This document shows positions 52,680-62,895 of a stretch of DNA of 64,000 bases, piece by piece. The DNA is from Paraglaciecola sp. MB-3u-78 (GTDB lineage Bacteria > Pseudomonadota > Gammaproteobacteria > Enterobacterales > Alteromonadaceae), in assembly GCF_002835935.1 (NCBI RefSeq), contig NZ_PJCF01000005.1, forward strand, positions 248,001 to 312,000, read 5' to 3'. The position numbers and the translations under genes are program-made. Numbering within the stretch: the first letter of the stretch is position 1; every line of letters begins with the position of its first letter. The notes beneath the pieces are model-generated. The model was not told the DNA's origin, searched no databases, and worked only from the letters and a program-made list of their open reading frames with translations.

Positions 52680-55070
52680 ATGAGCGACGACCCATTTTAC
52701 CAACGCGAAAAAGAAAAATACGAAAAGCCGGTTGCTAGCCGCGAATACTTACTCGAACTTTTAGTCGAAGCTAAACAACCTTTGTCTTTCCTAGAATTTT
52801 GTCAGTTGCTTGATGCAAAAGATGAGGACAGTCGCATTGGCATTCAGCGTCGCCTTCGAGCCATGGAGCGTGAAGGACAAGTTGAGTTCAATCGTGACAA
52901 AAAGTACGCAAAGCTTAAAACAGAGGATCTTATTCAAGGCCGAGTAATAGGTCATCGTGATGGCTTTGGTTTTTTAAAACGCGATGATGGTGAAAAAGAC
53001 TTATTTATTCATAATGCACAAATGTCCACGGTATTCCACGGCGATGTGGTGCTTGTTAAAGAAAGTGGCACAGATAACCGTGGTAGACGCGAAGCCAGAA
53101 TTGCCAAAATTGTCGAGCCTCGCACCGAGCCCATAGTGGGTCGTTATTTTTTTGAAAATGACGTAGGTGTAGTGATCCCCGACGACAGCCGTATTAATCA
53201 CGAAATCATGATCCCCAAAGAACAAACCAACGGTGCCCGTCAAGGGCACATTGTTGTGGTTGAAATTGTGCAGCGTCCTCGAAAGCGGGTGAATGCTATC
53301 GGTAAAATTATTGAAGTGTTGGGTGAACATATGGCTCCCGGCATGGAAATCGATATGGCGCTGCGTACTTTTGATATTCCACATCATTGGCCAAAAGGTG
53401 TCGATAGGCAAGTGAAGGGACTAAATGAACAAGTCCCCGAAGAGGCGAAGGAAGAGCGTATTGATTTAAGACAATTGCCACTGGTCACTATTGATGGTGA
53501 AGATGCTCGTGATTTTGACGATGCGGTTTTTTGTGAACCATTAGATGACGGTGGTTGGCAACTATGGGTGGCGATAGCTGACGTGAGTTATTATGTGCGC
53601 CCAGGCACGGCACTGGATAGCGAAGCACAAAATCGTGGTAACTCGGTATACTTCCCTGAACAAGTTATTCCCATGTTGCCAGAAGTATTGTCTAACGGTC
53701 TATGTTCATTAAATCCTCAAGTTGACCGTTTATGTTTGGTGTGTGAAATGACTATCAGCAAAACAGGCAAGCTGGTGGAGCATCAATTTTACGAAGCGGT
53801 AATGAACTCCAAGGCAAGATTAACCTATACAAAAGTGTGGGACCTTTTGAAAGAACAGGGAACACAAGGTAACCCTGAACTACATAAACGTTATGCTGAG
53901 CAAGTCCCTCACCTGAAAAATTTACACCAAATGTATCGTGTTTTGAAACGCACTCGCAAACAACGTGGTGCGATTGAGTTTGAAACTCAAGAAAGCAAGT
54001 TTGTATTCAACGCTCAACGTAAAATTGATAATATTATACCGGTGACGCGCAACGATGCGCATAAGCTAATTGAAGAATGTATGATTTTGGCGAATGTGTC
54101 AGCGGCGCAAACCTTAACTAAAAATAAAGCCGAAGCTTTGTATCGTATCCACGATGAACCTGATTCAGATCGCTTAGGTGCATTTTTGTCGTATCTGGGT
54201 GAAGTGGGCATCACTCACAAAATTGGTAGTGACGTATCCCCGCAAGATTTCACCGACGTGATTGAAAAAATTCAAGGTCGAGCTGATCAAGAACTCATTC
54301 AAACCATGTTGTTACGCTCGATGAAACAAGCAGTATACGATCATGAAAACATCGGTCATTTTGGTTTGGCATTGGAGGCTTACGCACATTTTACCTCGCC
54401 TATTCGTCGCTATCCCGACTTAGTAGTGCATCGAGCCCTTAAAGGCATTATCGATAAACAACAGCAGCGCAAGAGTAAATCAGGCGGCAAAGCTTATACC
54501 GCTGATGAAGTGGAGACCTTAGGTGAACAGTGTTCGATGACAGAACGCCGTGCTGACGATGCGACTAGAGACGTTTCCGATTGGCTCAAATGTGAATTTA
54601 TGCTGGACCATGTTGGCGACGTATTTGAAGGTGTGATTGCTTCAGTGACTAACTTTGGGTTTTTTGTGCGTTTGAGCGAATTCCATATTGATGGTTTGGT
54701 GCATATTACTTCTTTAGAAAAAGACTATTTTCGTTATGACGAAGTTAAGCAGCATTTAATTGGCGAGAGTTTTGGTACGGTTTACCGCTTGGGTGATCCT
54801 GTTGAAGTTAAAATCGCTGCAGTCAATTTAGATGAACGAAAAATAGACTTTTTATTGGATGGCGTTGCAGGCAAAAATATTAGAAAAACAGCGGGTAGGA
54901 AACCTTCTAGGTCTAAAAAGTCGGAGCAAGGTAAAAAAGTCACAGAAGCTAAACCAGCTACCGCTGCTAAAACCACTAAAAAGCCAGCGACTAGAAAAAG
55001 CCGCACATCATCTAAAACTAAGTCTGTTCGAAGCAAGCCGGCAAGTTCGTCAAGAAAGGGGAGCAGTTAA
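52680..55070 (+). CDS. rnr: Ribonuclease R
   Basis: Processive 3'-5' exoribonuclease of 796 aa that degrades structured RNA. Domain order: N-terminal HTH (about residues 20-85), two cold-shock/OB regions ([22 protein letters not shown] near residue 90), the RNB catalytic domain with the acidic motif [15 protein letters not shown] near residue 271 and [17 protein letters not shown] near residue 569, an S1 domain ([20 protein letters not shown] near residue 649) and a Lys/Ser/Thr-rich basic tail from about residue 735. It is followed after one base by rlmB. Confidence 0.97.
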   Translation: MSDDPFYQREKEKYEKPVASREYLLELLVEAKQPLSFLEFCQLLDAKDEDSRIGIQRRLRAMEREGQVEFNRDKKYAKLKTEDLIQGRVIGHRDGFGFLKRDDGEKDLFIHNAQMSTVFHGDVVLVKESGTDNRGRREARIAKIVEPRTEPIVGRYFFENDVGVVIPDDSRINHEIMIPKEQTNGARQGHIVVVEIVQRPRKRVNAIGKIIEVLGEHMAPGMEIDMALRTFDIPHHWPKGVDRQVKGLNEQVPEEAKEERIDLRQLPLVTIDGEDARDFDDAVFCEPLDDGGWQLWVAIADVSYYVRPGTALDSEAQNRGNSVYFPEQVIPMLPEVLSNGLCSLNPQVDRLCLVCEMTISKTGKLVEHQFYEAVMNSKARLTYTKVWDLLKEQGTQGNPELHKRYAEQVPHLKNLHQMYRVLKRTRKQRGAIEFETQESKFVFNAQRKIDNIIPVTRNDAHKLIEECMILANVSAAQTLTKNKAEALYRIHDEPDSDRLGAFLSYLGEVGITHKIGSDVSPQDFTDVIEKIQGRADQELIQTMLLRSMKQAVYDHENIGHFGLALEAYAHFTSPIRRYPDLVVHRALKGIIDKQQQRKSKSGGKAYTADEVETLGEQCSMTERRADDATRDVSDWLKCEFMLDHVGDVFEGVIASVTNFGFFVRLSEFHIDGLVHITSLEKDYFRYDEVKQHLIGESFGTVYRLGDPVEVKIAAVNLDERKIDFLLDGVAGKNIRKTAGRKPSRSKKSEQGKKVTEAKPATAAKTTKKPATRKSRTSSKTKSVRSKPASSSRKGSS

Positions 55071-55071
55071 T

Positions 55072-55809
55072 ATGGCTCAACAAGAATGGATATATGGTAT
55101 CCACGCCCTTGAATCCATTCTCCTGCGTGAACCTGAGCGTTTAATTGAACTCTTTGTATTGAAAGGCCGTGATGATAAAAGTATTCACGATATTGTTAGC
55201 CAAGCAAGGGGCTTTGGGACCTCTGTGCAATTTTGTCAACGTAAAACCTTAGATGACAAGGTAGACGGTGGGCAACATCAAGGTGTAGTCGCAAAAGTGA
55301 AACCTGCTAAGCAATATAATGAAAATGACCTGGCAGCAATTGTAGAGTCAAGTAAATTACCCTTTTTGCTTATATTGGATGGCGTGACTGATCCTCACAA
55401 TTTAGGGGCTTGTTTGCGTACAGCCGATGCGGCTGGTGTGGACGCGGTGGTTGTACCTAAAGACAAATCTGCTGCTCTGACGCCAGTGGTACGAAAAGTG
55501 GCCTGTGGTGCGGCTGATGTTATTCCTTTAGTTCAAGTCACCAACCTCGCTAGAACCATACGACACTTGCAAGACGCTGGAGTGTGGATAGTTGGCACCT
55601 CAGGGGAAGCAGAAAATAATATCTATGATTGTAAATTCAATGGGCCAATGGCCCTTGTCATGGGGGCTGAAGGTAAAGGCATGCGCCGCTTAACTCGTGA
55701 ACACTGTGACGAGCTGATCAAGCTGCCTATGGCTGGTTCAGTTTCAAGCCTAAATGTCTCGGTCGCAACAGGCGTGTGTTTATATGAGATTCTTAGGCAA
55801 CGAAGTTAA
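55072..55809 (+). CDS. rlmB: 23S rRNA (guanosine-2251-2'-O)-methyltransferase
   Basis: SPOUT-family enzyme that methylates G2251 in the ribosomal P loop. The 245-aa protein shows [16 protein letters not shown] near residue 8, [21 protein letters not shown] near residue 100, [19 protein letters not shown] near residue 195 and the terminal [21 protein letters not shown] chose the ATG at 55072, one base after the rnr stop with GGGGAG upstream; the frame is open back to 54859, but that part lies inside rnr. The rnr-rlmB pair is a known conserved order. Confidence 0.96.
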   Translation: MAQQEWIYGIHALESILLREPERLIELFVLKGRDDKSIHDIVSQARGFGTSVQFCQRKTLDDKVDGGQHQGVVAKVKPAKQYNENDLAAIVESSKLPFLLILDGVTDPHNLGACLRTADAAGVDAVVVPKDKSAALTPVVRKVACGAADVIPLVQVTNLARTIRHLQDAGVWIVGTSGEAENNIYDCKFNGPMALVMGAEGKGMRRLTREHCDELIKLPMAGSVSSLNVSVATGVCLYEILRQRS

Positions 55810-56793
55810 CACACAGCTATGTGCCAGTTTTAAGATCTAAACCTTAGGTATGGCTTATCCCGAACTCAGGTTAGTTAATATCATCAGACACTGCAGGCGG
55901 CAATTATTTTGTTGCTTGCATTCTTATCAATACCTCTACCATAGGTACTGAAGACTCAATTTTGGCTTCTCTTCTCTAAGATTTAGCGTCTAAAGCCGTT
56001 TTTGCTCAAATTTAAATGCTTGCCACTAAATGGCTCTAAGCCTATACATAAAATGGTTTTCGCATTATTTTCTTTCACTATGGTCAATGTGCTACTACAT
56101 CTGAACAATAGATCACAAGCCTGTCTAATCCAGTGGTTTACACTACTTTCCAAGACCGCCTAATATCAATCAGTATAAAGAATTGCCCCCTCAGAAAGCC
56201 TCCCTTAAACCAAAAGTCAAAAAACACCTAGGGTTTATGTCTTGCGTTAGGCCATTGAGAGTCACGTCAGGTATGTAAATGCAGCTACAGCTACAGCTTC
56301 AGCTTCAGCTAACACTAACACGCATCATGATGAGTGGTATTTGCTTATATGTATTTTATAGACCCTTCCTTGCTGCACAATACGCTTCCAACGTCAAATT
56401 CCCCGGTTTTTTGACGCTCAGGTAGCGTATTTTATCGCGATTGGGTAAGGCTTAGGTCCTCAAAAACTTGCTCTGGCTAGTAAATGTGTTCGCCACTAGG
56501 ATTACATCTAATAATCGTTAGTGACCACTAAGCTAACACTGGCGAGTGTGAGTATATCGACTATAATCAAAAGGATGTGAGGTTATAGTATTTATCTGAA
56601 ATGCTAAGTAAAACAACAACGTCCAGTACTGAGCACTCAAATCATTAATATCCTATATGACAAAAATTGATTTGTATCAATAGTTTTTAAAGTGCTGAGA
56701 TAGATACTGTATTGGGTGTTTGAAATTGATCTTCATCTTAATAGCTAAACGGATTGTTTGTAGTCAAACAGGGATAAGATCAGGTAAGGGGAT
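55810..56793. other. Long intergenic region with a degenerate hexamer repeat
   Basis: Nearly 1 kb without a convincing ORF or RNA gene. It contains the short GCTACA/GCTTCA repeat at 56282-56310. The last 100 bases before the CheB-CheR gene are AT-rich and should hold its promoter. I see no tRNA-like folds or terminators with strong T-runs. The region might include decayed genes, but no protein motif could be recognised. Confidence 0.5.
56282..56310. repeat. AGCT-containing hexamer repeat
   Basis: About five units of CAGCTA or CAGCTT follow one another (CAGCTACAGCTACAGCTTC and two more). The unit shares an AGCT core with the 7-bp array of the arg operon. It is short and imperfect. Confidence 0.8.
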
Positions 56794-59700
56794 ATGATGG
56801 CAGTAAAAAAAACGAGTAACAGGTCATTGAATAAGACCGACAAAGTGTCACCCAAAGTCAGCAGTGAAGCGAAGGATCACGAGAAGGTGTCCAATCTAGA
56901 AGCAGATCCTTTTTACGTCGTCGGTATAGGAGCTTCAGCGGGGGGCTTAAAAGCCTTTCAAGATTTTTTCTCTGGGATACCGGACACTTCTAACCTGAAC
57001 ATGGCCTTTGTGTTAGTGCAGCATCTGGCGCCTGATCACAAGAGTATTCTTAGCGATCTCATTCGCCGTTATACGTCCATGCAGGTATTCGAGGTAGAAG
57101 ATTGTATGGAGGTTCATAGCAAATGCATTTATATCATTCCACCTAAGTATGACATGGCATTTATCAATGGCAAGCTGCAATTGTTAACCCCTGTCGCCCC
57201 TCATGGGCAACGTTTAGCTATTGATTTTTTCTTCCGTTCACTCGCCCATGATCAGCGAGAGCGGGCCATCGGCCTTGTGTTATCGGGTACCGGTAGTGAT
57301 GGTACCCTGGGGGTTAGGGCAATTAAGGGGGAGGGCGGGATGGTAATGGTACAAACTCCCTCCACAGCTGAATTTGATGGCATGCCTCTCAGTGCCATTG
57401 CCACTGGGATGGTCGATTACGAGTTGTCTCCTGCTAAAATGGGTAATCGACTCATTGCTTACACCTCACATTTTAATAAGACTTCAGACGTTTCCTTTTT
57501 GTCTCATCAAATGCAAACTGATAGTAGCTTGAATCAAATATTTATTCTGATACGTGACCAGACCGGTCACGACTTTTCTCAGTACAAGCCAAGTACAATT
57601 AACCGCCGTATTGAGCGCCGCTTAGCGGTCCATCAGATCAGTGATATTAAAAATTATGTCCAGTTTCTTCAGCATACGCCTTTGGAAATACAAGCTTTGT
57701 TTTATGACCTCCTCATTGGGGTGACCCATTTTTTCAGAGACCCTGAAACTTTCAAGTCTCTCGAAAGGGATATTATCCCTGGTCTGTTAAAGGAAAGGGA
57801 CACGGACAAAGTGATTCGGATTTGGTCAGTGGGCTGTTCCACTGGCGAGGAGGCTTATTCTATTGCCATCCTGTTGCGTGAGCGGATGGAGAAAATAAAA
57901 CAAGAATATAAGGTGCAGCTATTCGCTACTGACATTGACGGGCGGGCAATCATCACCGCCCGAAGCGGGCTTTATCCAGCCAGCATAGTGAATGATATAT
58001 CGTCAGAACGCCTTGGACGCTTTTTTACATCTGAACCCGATGGCAGTGCTTATCGTATCAATAAAGTGGTCCGTGACATGCTTATTTTCTCCGAGCAGGA
58101 TGTCATCAAAGATCCTCCGTTCTCGAGGTTAGACCTGCTCATTTGCCGAAACCTTTTGATCTACCTAAATACCACACTACAGGAGAAATTGATCAATCTA
58201 TTTCACTATGCTCTAAATCCCCTGGGCGTATTAATGCTGGGAACGTCCGAGGGTATTGGCAAAGGCGAAATGCTATTTGAATTACTTAACCGTAATAGTA
58301 AATTGTTCAGGCGCAAAGTTGATTTTCCGGGCATGACCATTATGTCCTTCAGCGGTTTTAGGTCAAAAAATATGGGAAGTCTCTCCCATGGAACAGCCTC
58401 CTCTATTAAATCAGGCCTAAGCTGTCCATTATCCTTCCGTGAACTGACCGAAATGACGTTAATCAACAAGTTATCCCCTGCCGGCGTGTTGATTAGGGCC
58501 AACGGCGATATTCTTTATTTGCATGGGCAAAGTGGCATGTTTCTATCTCTCAACCCTGGGAACGTTATCATCAATAATGTCTTGAAAATGGCCCGGCCCG
58601 GCCTAAAAAATGAGCTGAAGAGCGTCCTATATAATGCAATTAAGTCTAAAAATATCGAACGACACTCAAACGTGAAAATCAAGTCCAACAAGCACTTTGA
58701 ATACTTCAATCTGATCATCTGTCCCATTAAGGTTGATAGCGAATTGTCAAATGATAAGTATCTGTATTTGATGGTTATGGAAAATCGGCTATTGGAGCAA
58801 AAGCCTGAAGACGTGGCCAAAATTGAAACTAATGTAACCGACTCTAAGCTCAAACGGCTAGTGTTGGATCTCCAAGAGGAACTAAAGAAGAAAGACGAAT
58901 ACCTCCAGAACACGCAGGAGCAATTAGATGCGTCTAACGAAGAGCTGAAGTCCTCTAATGAAGAAATGCAATCGATTAACGAGGAGTTGCAATCCACCAA
59001 CGAAGAGCTGGAAACCTCTAAAGAAGAATTACAGTCGATCAACGAGGAACTGAGTACGGTCAATAGCGAGTTGCAGACTAAGGTGCGCGACTTGTCAATA
59101 TCCAATAACGACATGAATAACTTGCTGGCAGGCACTAACATCGCCACTGTGTTTGTCGATCATAAACTGCGGATCATGCGCTTCACCCCTACCGCCCATA
59201 CTATCCTCAACCTGATAACCGGCGATGTTGGCCGCCCAGTAGGGCATATTGTGTCTAATCTGGTCGACTATAGCAGCCTGGTTACTGACATTCAGCAAGT
59301 GCTGAACACACTTCAGCCTAAAGAGACCGAGGTGCAAACCCCAAATGGCAAGCGTTTCAACATGAGTATTCAGCCCTATAGAACCCTTGATAATGTCATT
59401 GAAGGGGCTGTAATCAGTTTTATCGACATAACTGAGGTCAAACAAATAAAAGGTAAATTGCAGGAATCGGAGAGCAGATTTCACACCATATTTGACAATG
59501 TTCCCTTTGGTGTGGCCTACCATGAAATGATCTATGACAGTTCAGGTAAGGCCGTCGATTATCGCTTTCTTGGGTCGAATGAAAGTTATAGAGTTCTCAT
59601 AGGCATCGACCCCTTAGGGAAAACCATGAGAGAGCTGGATCTCGGTACTGAGAAAGATAACTTTGACTGGATAGGCACCTTTGAACATGTCGTCAAGACA

Positions 59701-59898
59701 GGAGAAAAAGTCCAATTTGAAACGCTTATTCAACCCAGTAACTGCTGGTGTGAATGCATGGCCTTCAGAGATGCACCGCAACATTTCGTTGCCGTTTTTA
59801 ACAATGTGACCGACCGTAAGCAGGCCGAGGATGCTTTGTGCGAAAAAAAACGTGAGCTGCAGCAACTTAAGCTCGCCTCACCATCCATAAAAAATTGA
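56794..59898 (+). CDS. CheB-CheR-PAS fusion protein
   Basis: A 1034-aa soluble signalling protein. Domain order: CheB-type methylesterase (about residues 40-230, with GIGASAGGLKA, VLVQHLAPDHKS and LSGTGSDGTLG giving the Ser-His-Asp set), CheR-type methyltransferase (about residues 240-510, IWSVGCSTGEEAYSIA for SAM binding), a PAS-like part, a coiled coil made of NEELxS repeats (about residues 680-770), and two PAS regions to the end. Such fusions are found outside chemotaxis clusters and act in signalling of unknown output. ATGATG starts at 56794; either may be used. It lies 10 bases before the GGDEF-EAL gene. Confidence 0.9.
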   Translation: MMAVKKTSNRSLNKTDKVSPKVSSEAKDHEKVSNLEADPFYVVGIGASAGGLKAFQDFFSGIPDTSNLNMAFVLVQHLAPDHKSILSDLIRRYTSMQVFEVEDCMEVHSKCIYIIPPKYDMAFINGKLQLLTPVAPHGQRLAIDFFFRSLAHDQRERAIGLVLSGTGSDGTLGVRAIKGEGGMVMVQTPSTAEFDGMPLSAIATGMVDYELSPAKMGNRLIAYTSHFNKTSDVSFLSHQMQTDSSLNQIFILIRDQTGHDFSQYKPSTINRRIERRLAVHQISDIKNYVQFLQHTPLEIQALFYDLLIGVTHFFRDPETFKSLERDIIPGLLKERDTDKVIRIWSVGCSTGEEAYSIAILLRERMEKIKQEYKVQLFATDIDGRAIITARSGLYPASIVNDISSERLGRFFTSEPDGSAYRINKVVRDMLIFSEQDVIKDPPFSRLDLLICRNLLIYLNTTLQEKLINLFHYALNPLGVLMLGTSEGIGKGEMLFELLNRNSKLFRRKVDFPGMTIMSFSGFRSKNMGSLSHGTASSIKSGLSCPLSFRELTEMTLINKLSPAGVLIRANGDILYLHGQSGMFLSLNPGNVIINNVLKMARPGLKNELKSVLYNAIKSKNIERHSNVKIKSNKHFEYFNLIICPIKVDSELSNDKYLYLMVMENRLLEQKPEDVAKIETNVTDSKLKRLVLDLQEELKKKDEYLQNTQEQLDASNEELKSSNEEMQSINEELQSTNEELETSKEELQSINEELSTVNSELQTKVRDLSISNNDMNNLLAGTNIATVFVDHKLRIMRFTPTAHTILNLITGDVGRPVGHIVSNLVDYSSLVTDIQQVLNTLQPKETEVQTPNGKRFNMSIQPYRTLDNVIEGAVISFIDITEVKQIKGKLQESESRFHTIFDNVPFGVAYHEMIYDSSGKAVDYRFLGSNESYRVLIGIDPLGKTMRELDLGTEKDNFDWIGTFEHVVKTGEKVQFETLIQPSNCWCECMAFRDAPQHFVAVFNNVTDRKQAEDALCEKKRELQQLKLASPSIKN

Positions 59899-59908
59899 GT
59901 ATATCATT

Positions 59909-62185
59909 GTGACTAAAAAACAAGATAAATCATCTTCCTCTGACATAGACTTACGTCAGCGAGCAGAGGATATAGCCAGCAGAATAGATGATGCTCAACA
60001 GGAAAATATTGGAGTCCTGTCAGCGCTAGAAGTCCAGCAAATAGTGTACGATCTGAGAGTACATAAGATCCAGCTGGAAATGCAAAATGAAGAGTTGAGG
60101 ACTGCACAGTCAAATATTGAAATATCACAGGCACGATATTTCGAGCTCTATAATATGTCCCCAGTAGGGTATTGTACACTTAACGAAACGGGCATTATCC
60201 AGGAAGCCAACCTCACCATTGCGACCATGCTTGATATTCCCAGAAATCAACTAGTTAGGAAGTCCTTTAGCCGCTTTGTCTTTAAGGCTGACAAGGATAA
60301 TTTTTACTTAAAAACAAAAAAACTGTTGGTAAACCAGCAAACTATGTCCTGTGATCTAAGAATGTTGACCTCGAATAAAGGGACCTTATGGGTGCATCTG
60401 ACTAGCACTAGCAGAAAGAAAGCCGACGGCACAGTTGAATTACACCTCGGGGTGAGCAACATCACAGAACAACGGCTGATACAACAACAACAACGGATCG
60501 CAGCGATTGCTTTTGAGTCACTAGATGGCATGTTAATTACTGATGCTGAAGGTCTGATTTTACAGGCTAATCGGGCTTTTATGACCATGAGTGGCTATAG
60601 CGATGAAGAAATTGTTGGGCAGACCCAGGATCTCTTCAATTCGGGGCGGCATACCAGCTCTTTTTTTGTTGAAATGAAAACACAGTTAAAACAGCAAGGT
60701 AAATGGTCAGGGGAAATCTGGGCTCGCCGTAAAAACTCTGAGGTATATCCAATATGGATGACGGTCAACGAAGTGAGAAATAACGAAGACGATGTTTCTC
60801 ACTATGTATACACAATAAGAGACATTACTGCGAAAAAAGTGGCGGAAGAACAAATTTTAAACCTTGCCTTCTATGATCCGTTGACTAAATTACCTAATAG
60901 GCGACTAATGCTTGACCGCCTAGAACATGCCCTGTCTAGCCGTGCTCGCCACAAAAGACTGGGGGCAGTGATGATGATTGATCTGGACAATTTTAAAACC
61001 CTCAATGATTCTTTGGGACACGATGTCGGTGATCAGTTGCTGATCAGTGTCGCATCACGCCTAGAATCATGCATGCGAGAGGGGGATACCGTATCGCGCA
61101 TTGGCGGGGACGAATTTGTAGTGATTATCGAAGATCTGTATGAAACGATTTTAGTTGAGAGGCAAGTCGAGGCTGTGGCGAAAAAATTCATCTTTCACCT
61201 GAACGAGCCGTATTTTTTGCAGCAGAGTGTCAGTAGAGATTCACAGAGCAAGATCGAGTACCACTGTTCCTGTAGTGTCGGTATAGCCCTATTCAGTGAA
61301 GACACCACCACAGTTGACGAACTGATAAAGCAGGCCGATACCGCCATGTATGCTGCCAAAGCAGATGGTCGCAACACCCTGCGTTTTTTTGCCCCCGAGA
61401 TGCAGACATTGATGGTCGCTCGTATAAAAATGGAAAATGATTTACATGAAGCAATAAAAAAAGAGCAGTTCGTCCTTTATTATCAGCCAATAGTGACCTG
61501 TAAAAATAAGCTAATAGGCGTAGAAGCCTTAATCCGCTGGCTACATCCTAAGCGGGGTGTAATAATGCCCGGAGATTTTATCCCCATCGCTGAAGCAAGT
61601 GGTATTATTTTACCCATTGGGTTATGGGTAATACAAAATGCTTGCGACCAACTTGTAAAATGGGCTTGTGTCCCAGAAATGGCAGAACTGAGCATGGCTG
61701 TGAATGTCAGTGTCATGCAATTTCACCAGACTGACTTCGTTAGCCAAGTATTGACAGAACTTAAACGCAGCGGTGCTAATCCACTGCGTCTTAATCTGGA
61801 ATTGACAGAAAGTGTGTTGATTTATGACATGAACGATGTGATCGACAAAATGATAACCTTAAAGGCTAGTGGTATCCGCTTTTCTCTTGATGACTTTGGT
61901 ACGGGTTATTCGTCCCTGTCGTATTTGAAGCGGCTACCGCTGGATAGGTTAAAAATCGATCAAAGTTTTGTCCAAGAAATCAACAGCGATCAGGACGATG
62001 CGGCGATAGCCAAAATGATTATTGCTCTTAGCCAAAATTTGGGGGTGGAGGTCAGCGCTGAAGGTATAGAAAACCATGCCCAGCTGGACTACCTCGAGGA
62101 TCTAGGATGTCATGTGTATCAGGGCTATCTGTTTAGCAGACCGTTGTCACTCCAGAAATTTGAGAGCTTCGCTCAGCAAGTTTAA
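59909..62185 (+). CDS. PAS-PAS-GGDEF-EAL cyclic-di-GMP protein
   Basis: A 758-aa cytoplasmic protein predicted to make and/or break cyclic-di-GMP. Two PAS regions (about residues 75-190 and 200-310) precede a GGDEF domain with intact IGGDEF and an RxxD inhibitory site (REGD) five residues before it, then an EAL domain with GVEALIRW, LNLELTES, DDFGTGYSS, KIDQSF and VSAEGIEN. All key catalytic motifs are present, so both activities are possible. The GTG start lies 10 bases after the CheB-CheR gene, which suggests co-transcription and joint signalling. Confidence 0.92.
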   Translation: MTKKQDKSSSSDIDLRQRAEDIASRIDDAQQENIGVLSALEVQQIVYDLRVHKIQLEMQNEELRTAQSNIEISQARYFELYNMSPVGYCTLNETGIIQEANLTIATMLDIPRNQLVRKSFSRFVFKADKDNFYLKTKKLLVNQQTMSCDLRMLTSNKGTLWVHLTSTSRKKADGTVELHLGVSNITEQRLIQQQQRIAAIAFESLDGMLITDAEGLILQANRAFMTMSGYSDEEIVGQTQDLFNSGRHTSSFFVEMKTQLKQQGKWSGEIWARRKNSEVYPIWMTVNEVRNNEDDVSHYVYTIRDITAKKVAEEQILNLAFYDPLTKLPNRRLMLDRLEHALSSRARHKRLGAVMMIDLDNFKTLNDSLGHDVGDQLLISVASRLESCMREGDTVSRIGGDEFVVIIEDLYETILVERQVEAVAKKFIFHLNEPYFLQQSVSRDSQSKIEYHCSCSVGIALFSEDTTTVDELIKQADTAMYAAKADGRNTLRFFAPEMQTLMVARIKMENDLHEAIKKEQFVLYYQPIVTCKNKLIGVEALIRWLHPKRGVIMPGDFIPIAEASGIILPIGLWVIQNACDQLVKWACVPEMAELSMAVNVSVMQFHQTDFVSQVLTELKRSGANPLRLNLELTESVLIYDMNDVIDKMITLKASGIRFSLDDFGTGYSSLSYLKRLPLDRLKIDQSFVQEINSDQDDAAIAKMIIALSQNLGVEVSAEGIENHAQLDYLEDLGCHVYQGYLFSRPLSLQKFESFAQQV

Positions 62186-62510
62186 AGAAGTCATCGAGCA
62201 TCTGATTTATCTTTAAATTAGGGGGGGATCTAACGGCGCGCACTAAGAGCGCACGTAGCAGTGAGGTTGAGACTAAATCCCCTAAACCTGCCTCAGTAAG
62301 TAAGCTTTTGGCCCTAGAGCATTCGTTTACAACTAATTGTTCAAAATTGGGATGAAGTTCACCACCAAAACTATTGAATGCTGTCATTGCGTAGACGAGT
62401 CTTGTGGGTGCTTGTTGCATTGGCACTTCCAGACTTATTACTGGAGCCCCAAGGATTGGTTCCCTTAAATCATGAGACATACTTCCTTGTTTAGCGAATA
62501 CACAAAACAC
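62133..62510 (-). CDS. Doubtful hypothetical ORF, 125 aa
   Basis: A minus-strand ORF overlapping the end of the GGDEF-EAL gene by 53 bases tail to tail. It starts at GTG 62510, or at an ATG at 62477 that has AAGGA very close to it. I recognise no domain. The composition (SLEVPMQQAPTRLVYAMTAF) could be a real protein or a fragment of one, but there is no supporting context, and the overlap speaks against it. Confidence 0.25.
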   Translation of the reverse strand: MFCVFAKQGSMSHDLREPILGAPVISLEVPMQQAPTRLVYAMTAFNSFGGELHPNFEQLVVNECSRAKSLLTEAGLGDLVSTSLLRALLVRAVRSPPNLKINQMLDDFFKLAERSSQISGVTTVC

Positions 62511-62618
62511 GCTCTTGCCAACGATGTGTTTGAATATATCAGATTTGTGCTGTGGGCGTGGTTTATGATGTATTTGATGCTTTGTGATAAGTGGCTGAAT
62601 GTATGAAAAGTGGCTTAT

Positions 62619-62726
62619 CGAAACGTTAGCTGATATCCATTAATTTGGGATGGTTGGGCTTCAATCTAAGATAATTTTTGTTTTTTTGCAGATAAGTTTA
62701 GAAACTTGTCGCTTGCTAACGTTTCG
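62619..62726. repeat. 12-bp inverted repeat pair enclosing about 84 bp
   Basis: CGAAACGTTAGC at 62619-62630 and its exact complement GCTAACGTTTCG at 62715-62726. The part between has no strong self-complementarity. The size of 108 bp would fit a small MITE-like element, but no target duplication is evident. Confidence 0.5.
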
Positions 62727-62780
62727 CTAATTAATCGATATTAGACTATACCAACGGAAAAAACTGATGATTACTTCTGA

Positions 62781-62806
62781 AAAAACAGCTTGTTGGCAAG
62801 CTTTTT
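62781..62806. terminator. Hairpin with T-runs on both strands
   Basis: AGCTTG-TTGG-CAAGCT is a perfect stem preceded by A5 and followed by T4, so it could terminate from either side. No complete gene ends directly before it. Confidence 0.5.
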
Positions 62807-62895
62807 CATTCGTTAACAACTTGTTATGAAAGAACAATTGACCTATTTACTAACAATCGTTATAAATAACTTAAGACCCACAATAGGTATTCACT

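Larger units (their letters stand above)
62186..62895. other. Intergenic region before the acyl-CoA ligase
   Basis: Apart from the doubtful minus-strand ORF, it contains a pair of 12-bp inverted repeats (62619-62630 and 62715-62726) and a hairpin with T-runs (62781-62806). The bases after 62820 are AT-rich and probably hold the promoter of the ligase gene. Confidence 0.5.

Noticed and set aside
54859-55071. Upstream extension of RlmB
   Set aside because: The frame is open, but it lies inside the basic tail of rnr and shows no rlmB similarity; ATG 55072 has a ribosome site and the normal protein start.
58515-59147. Minus-strand 210-aa Ser-rich ORF
   Set aside because: It is the complement of the NEELxS coiled-coil repeats of the CheB-CheR gene.
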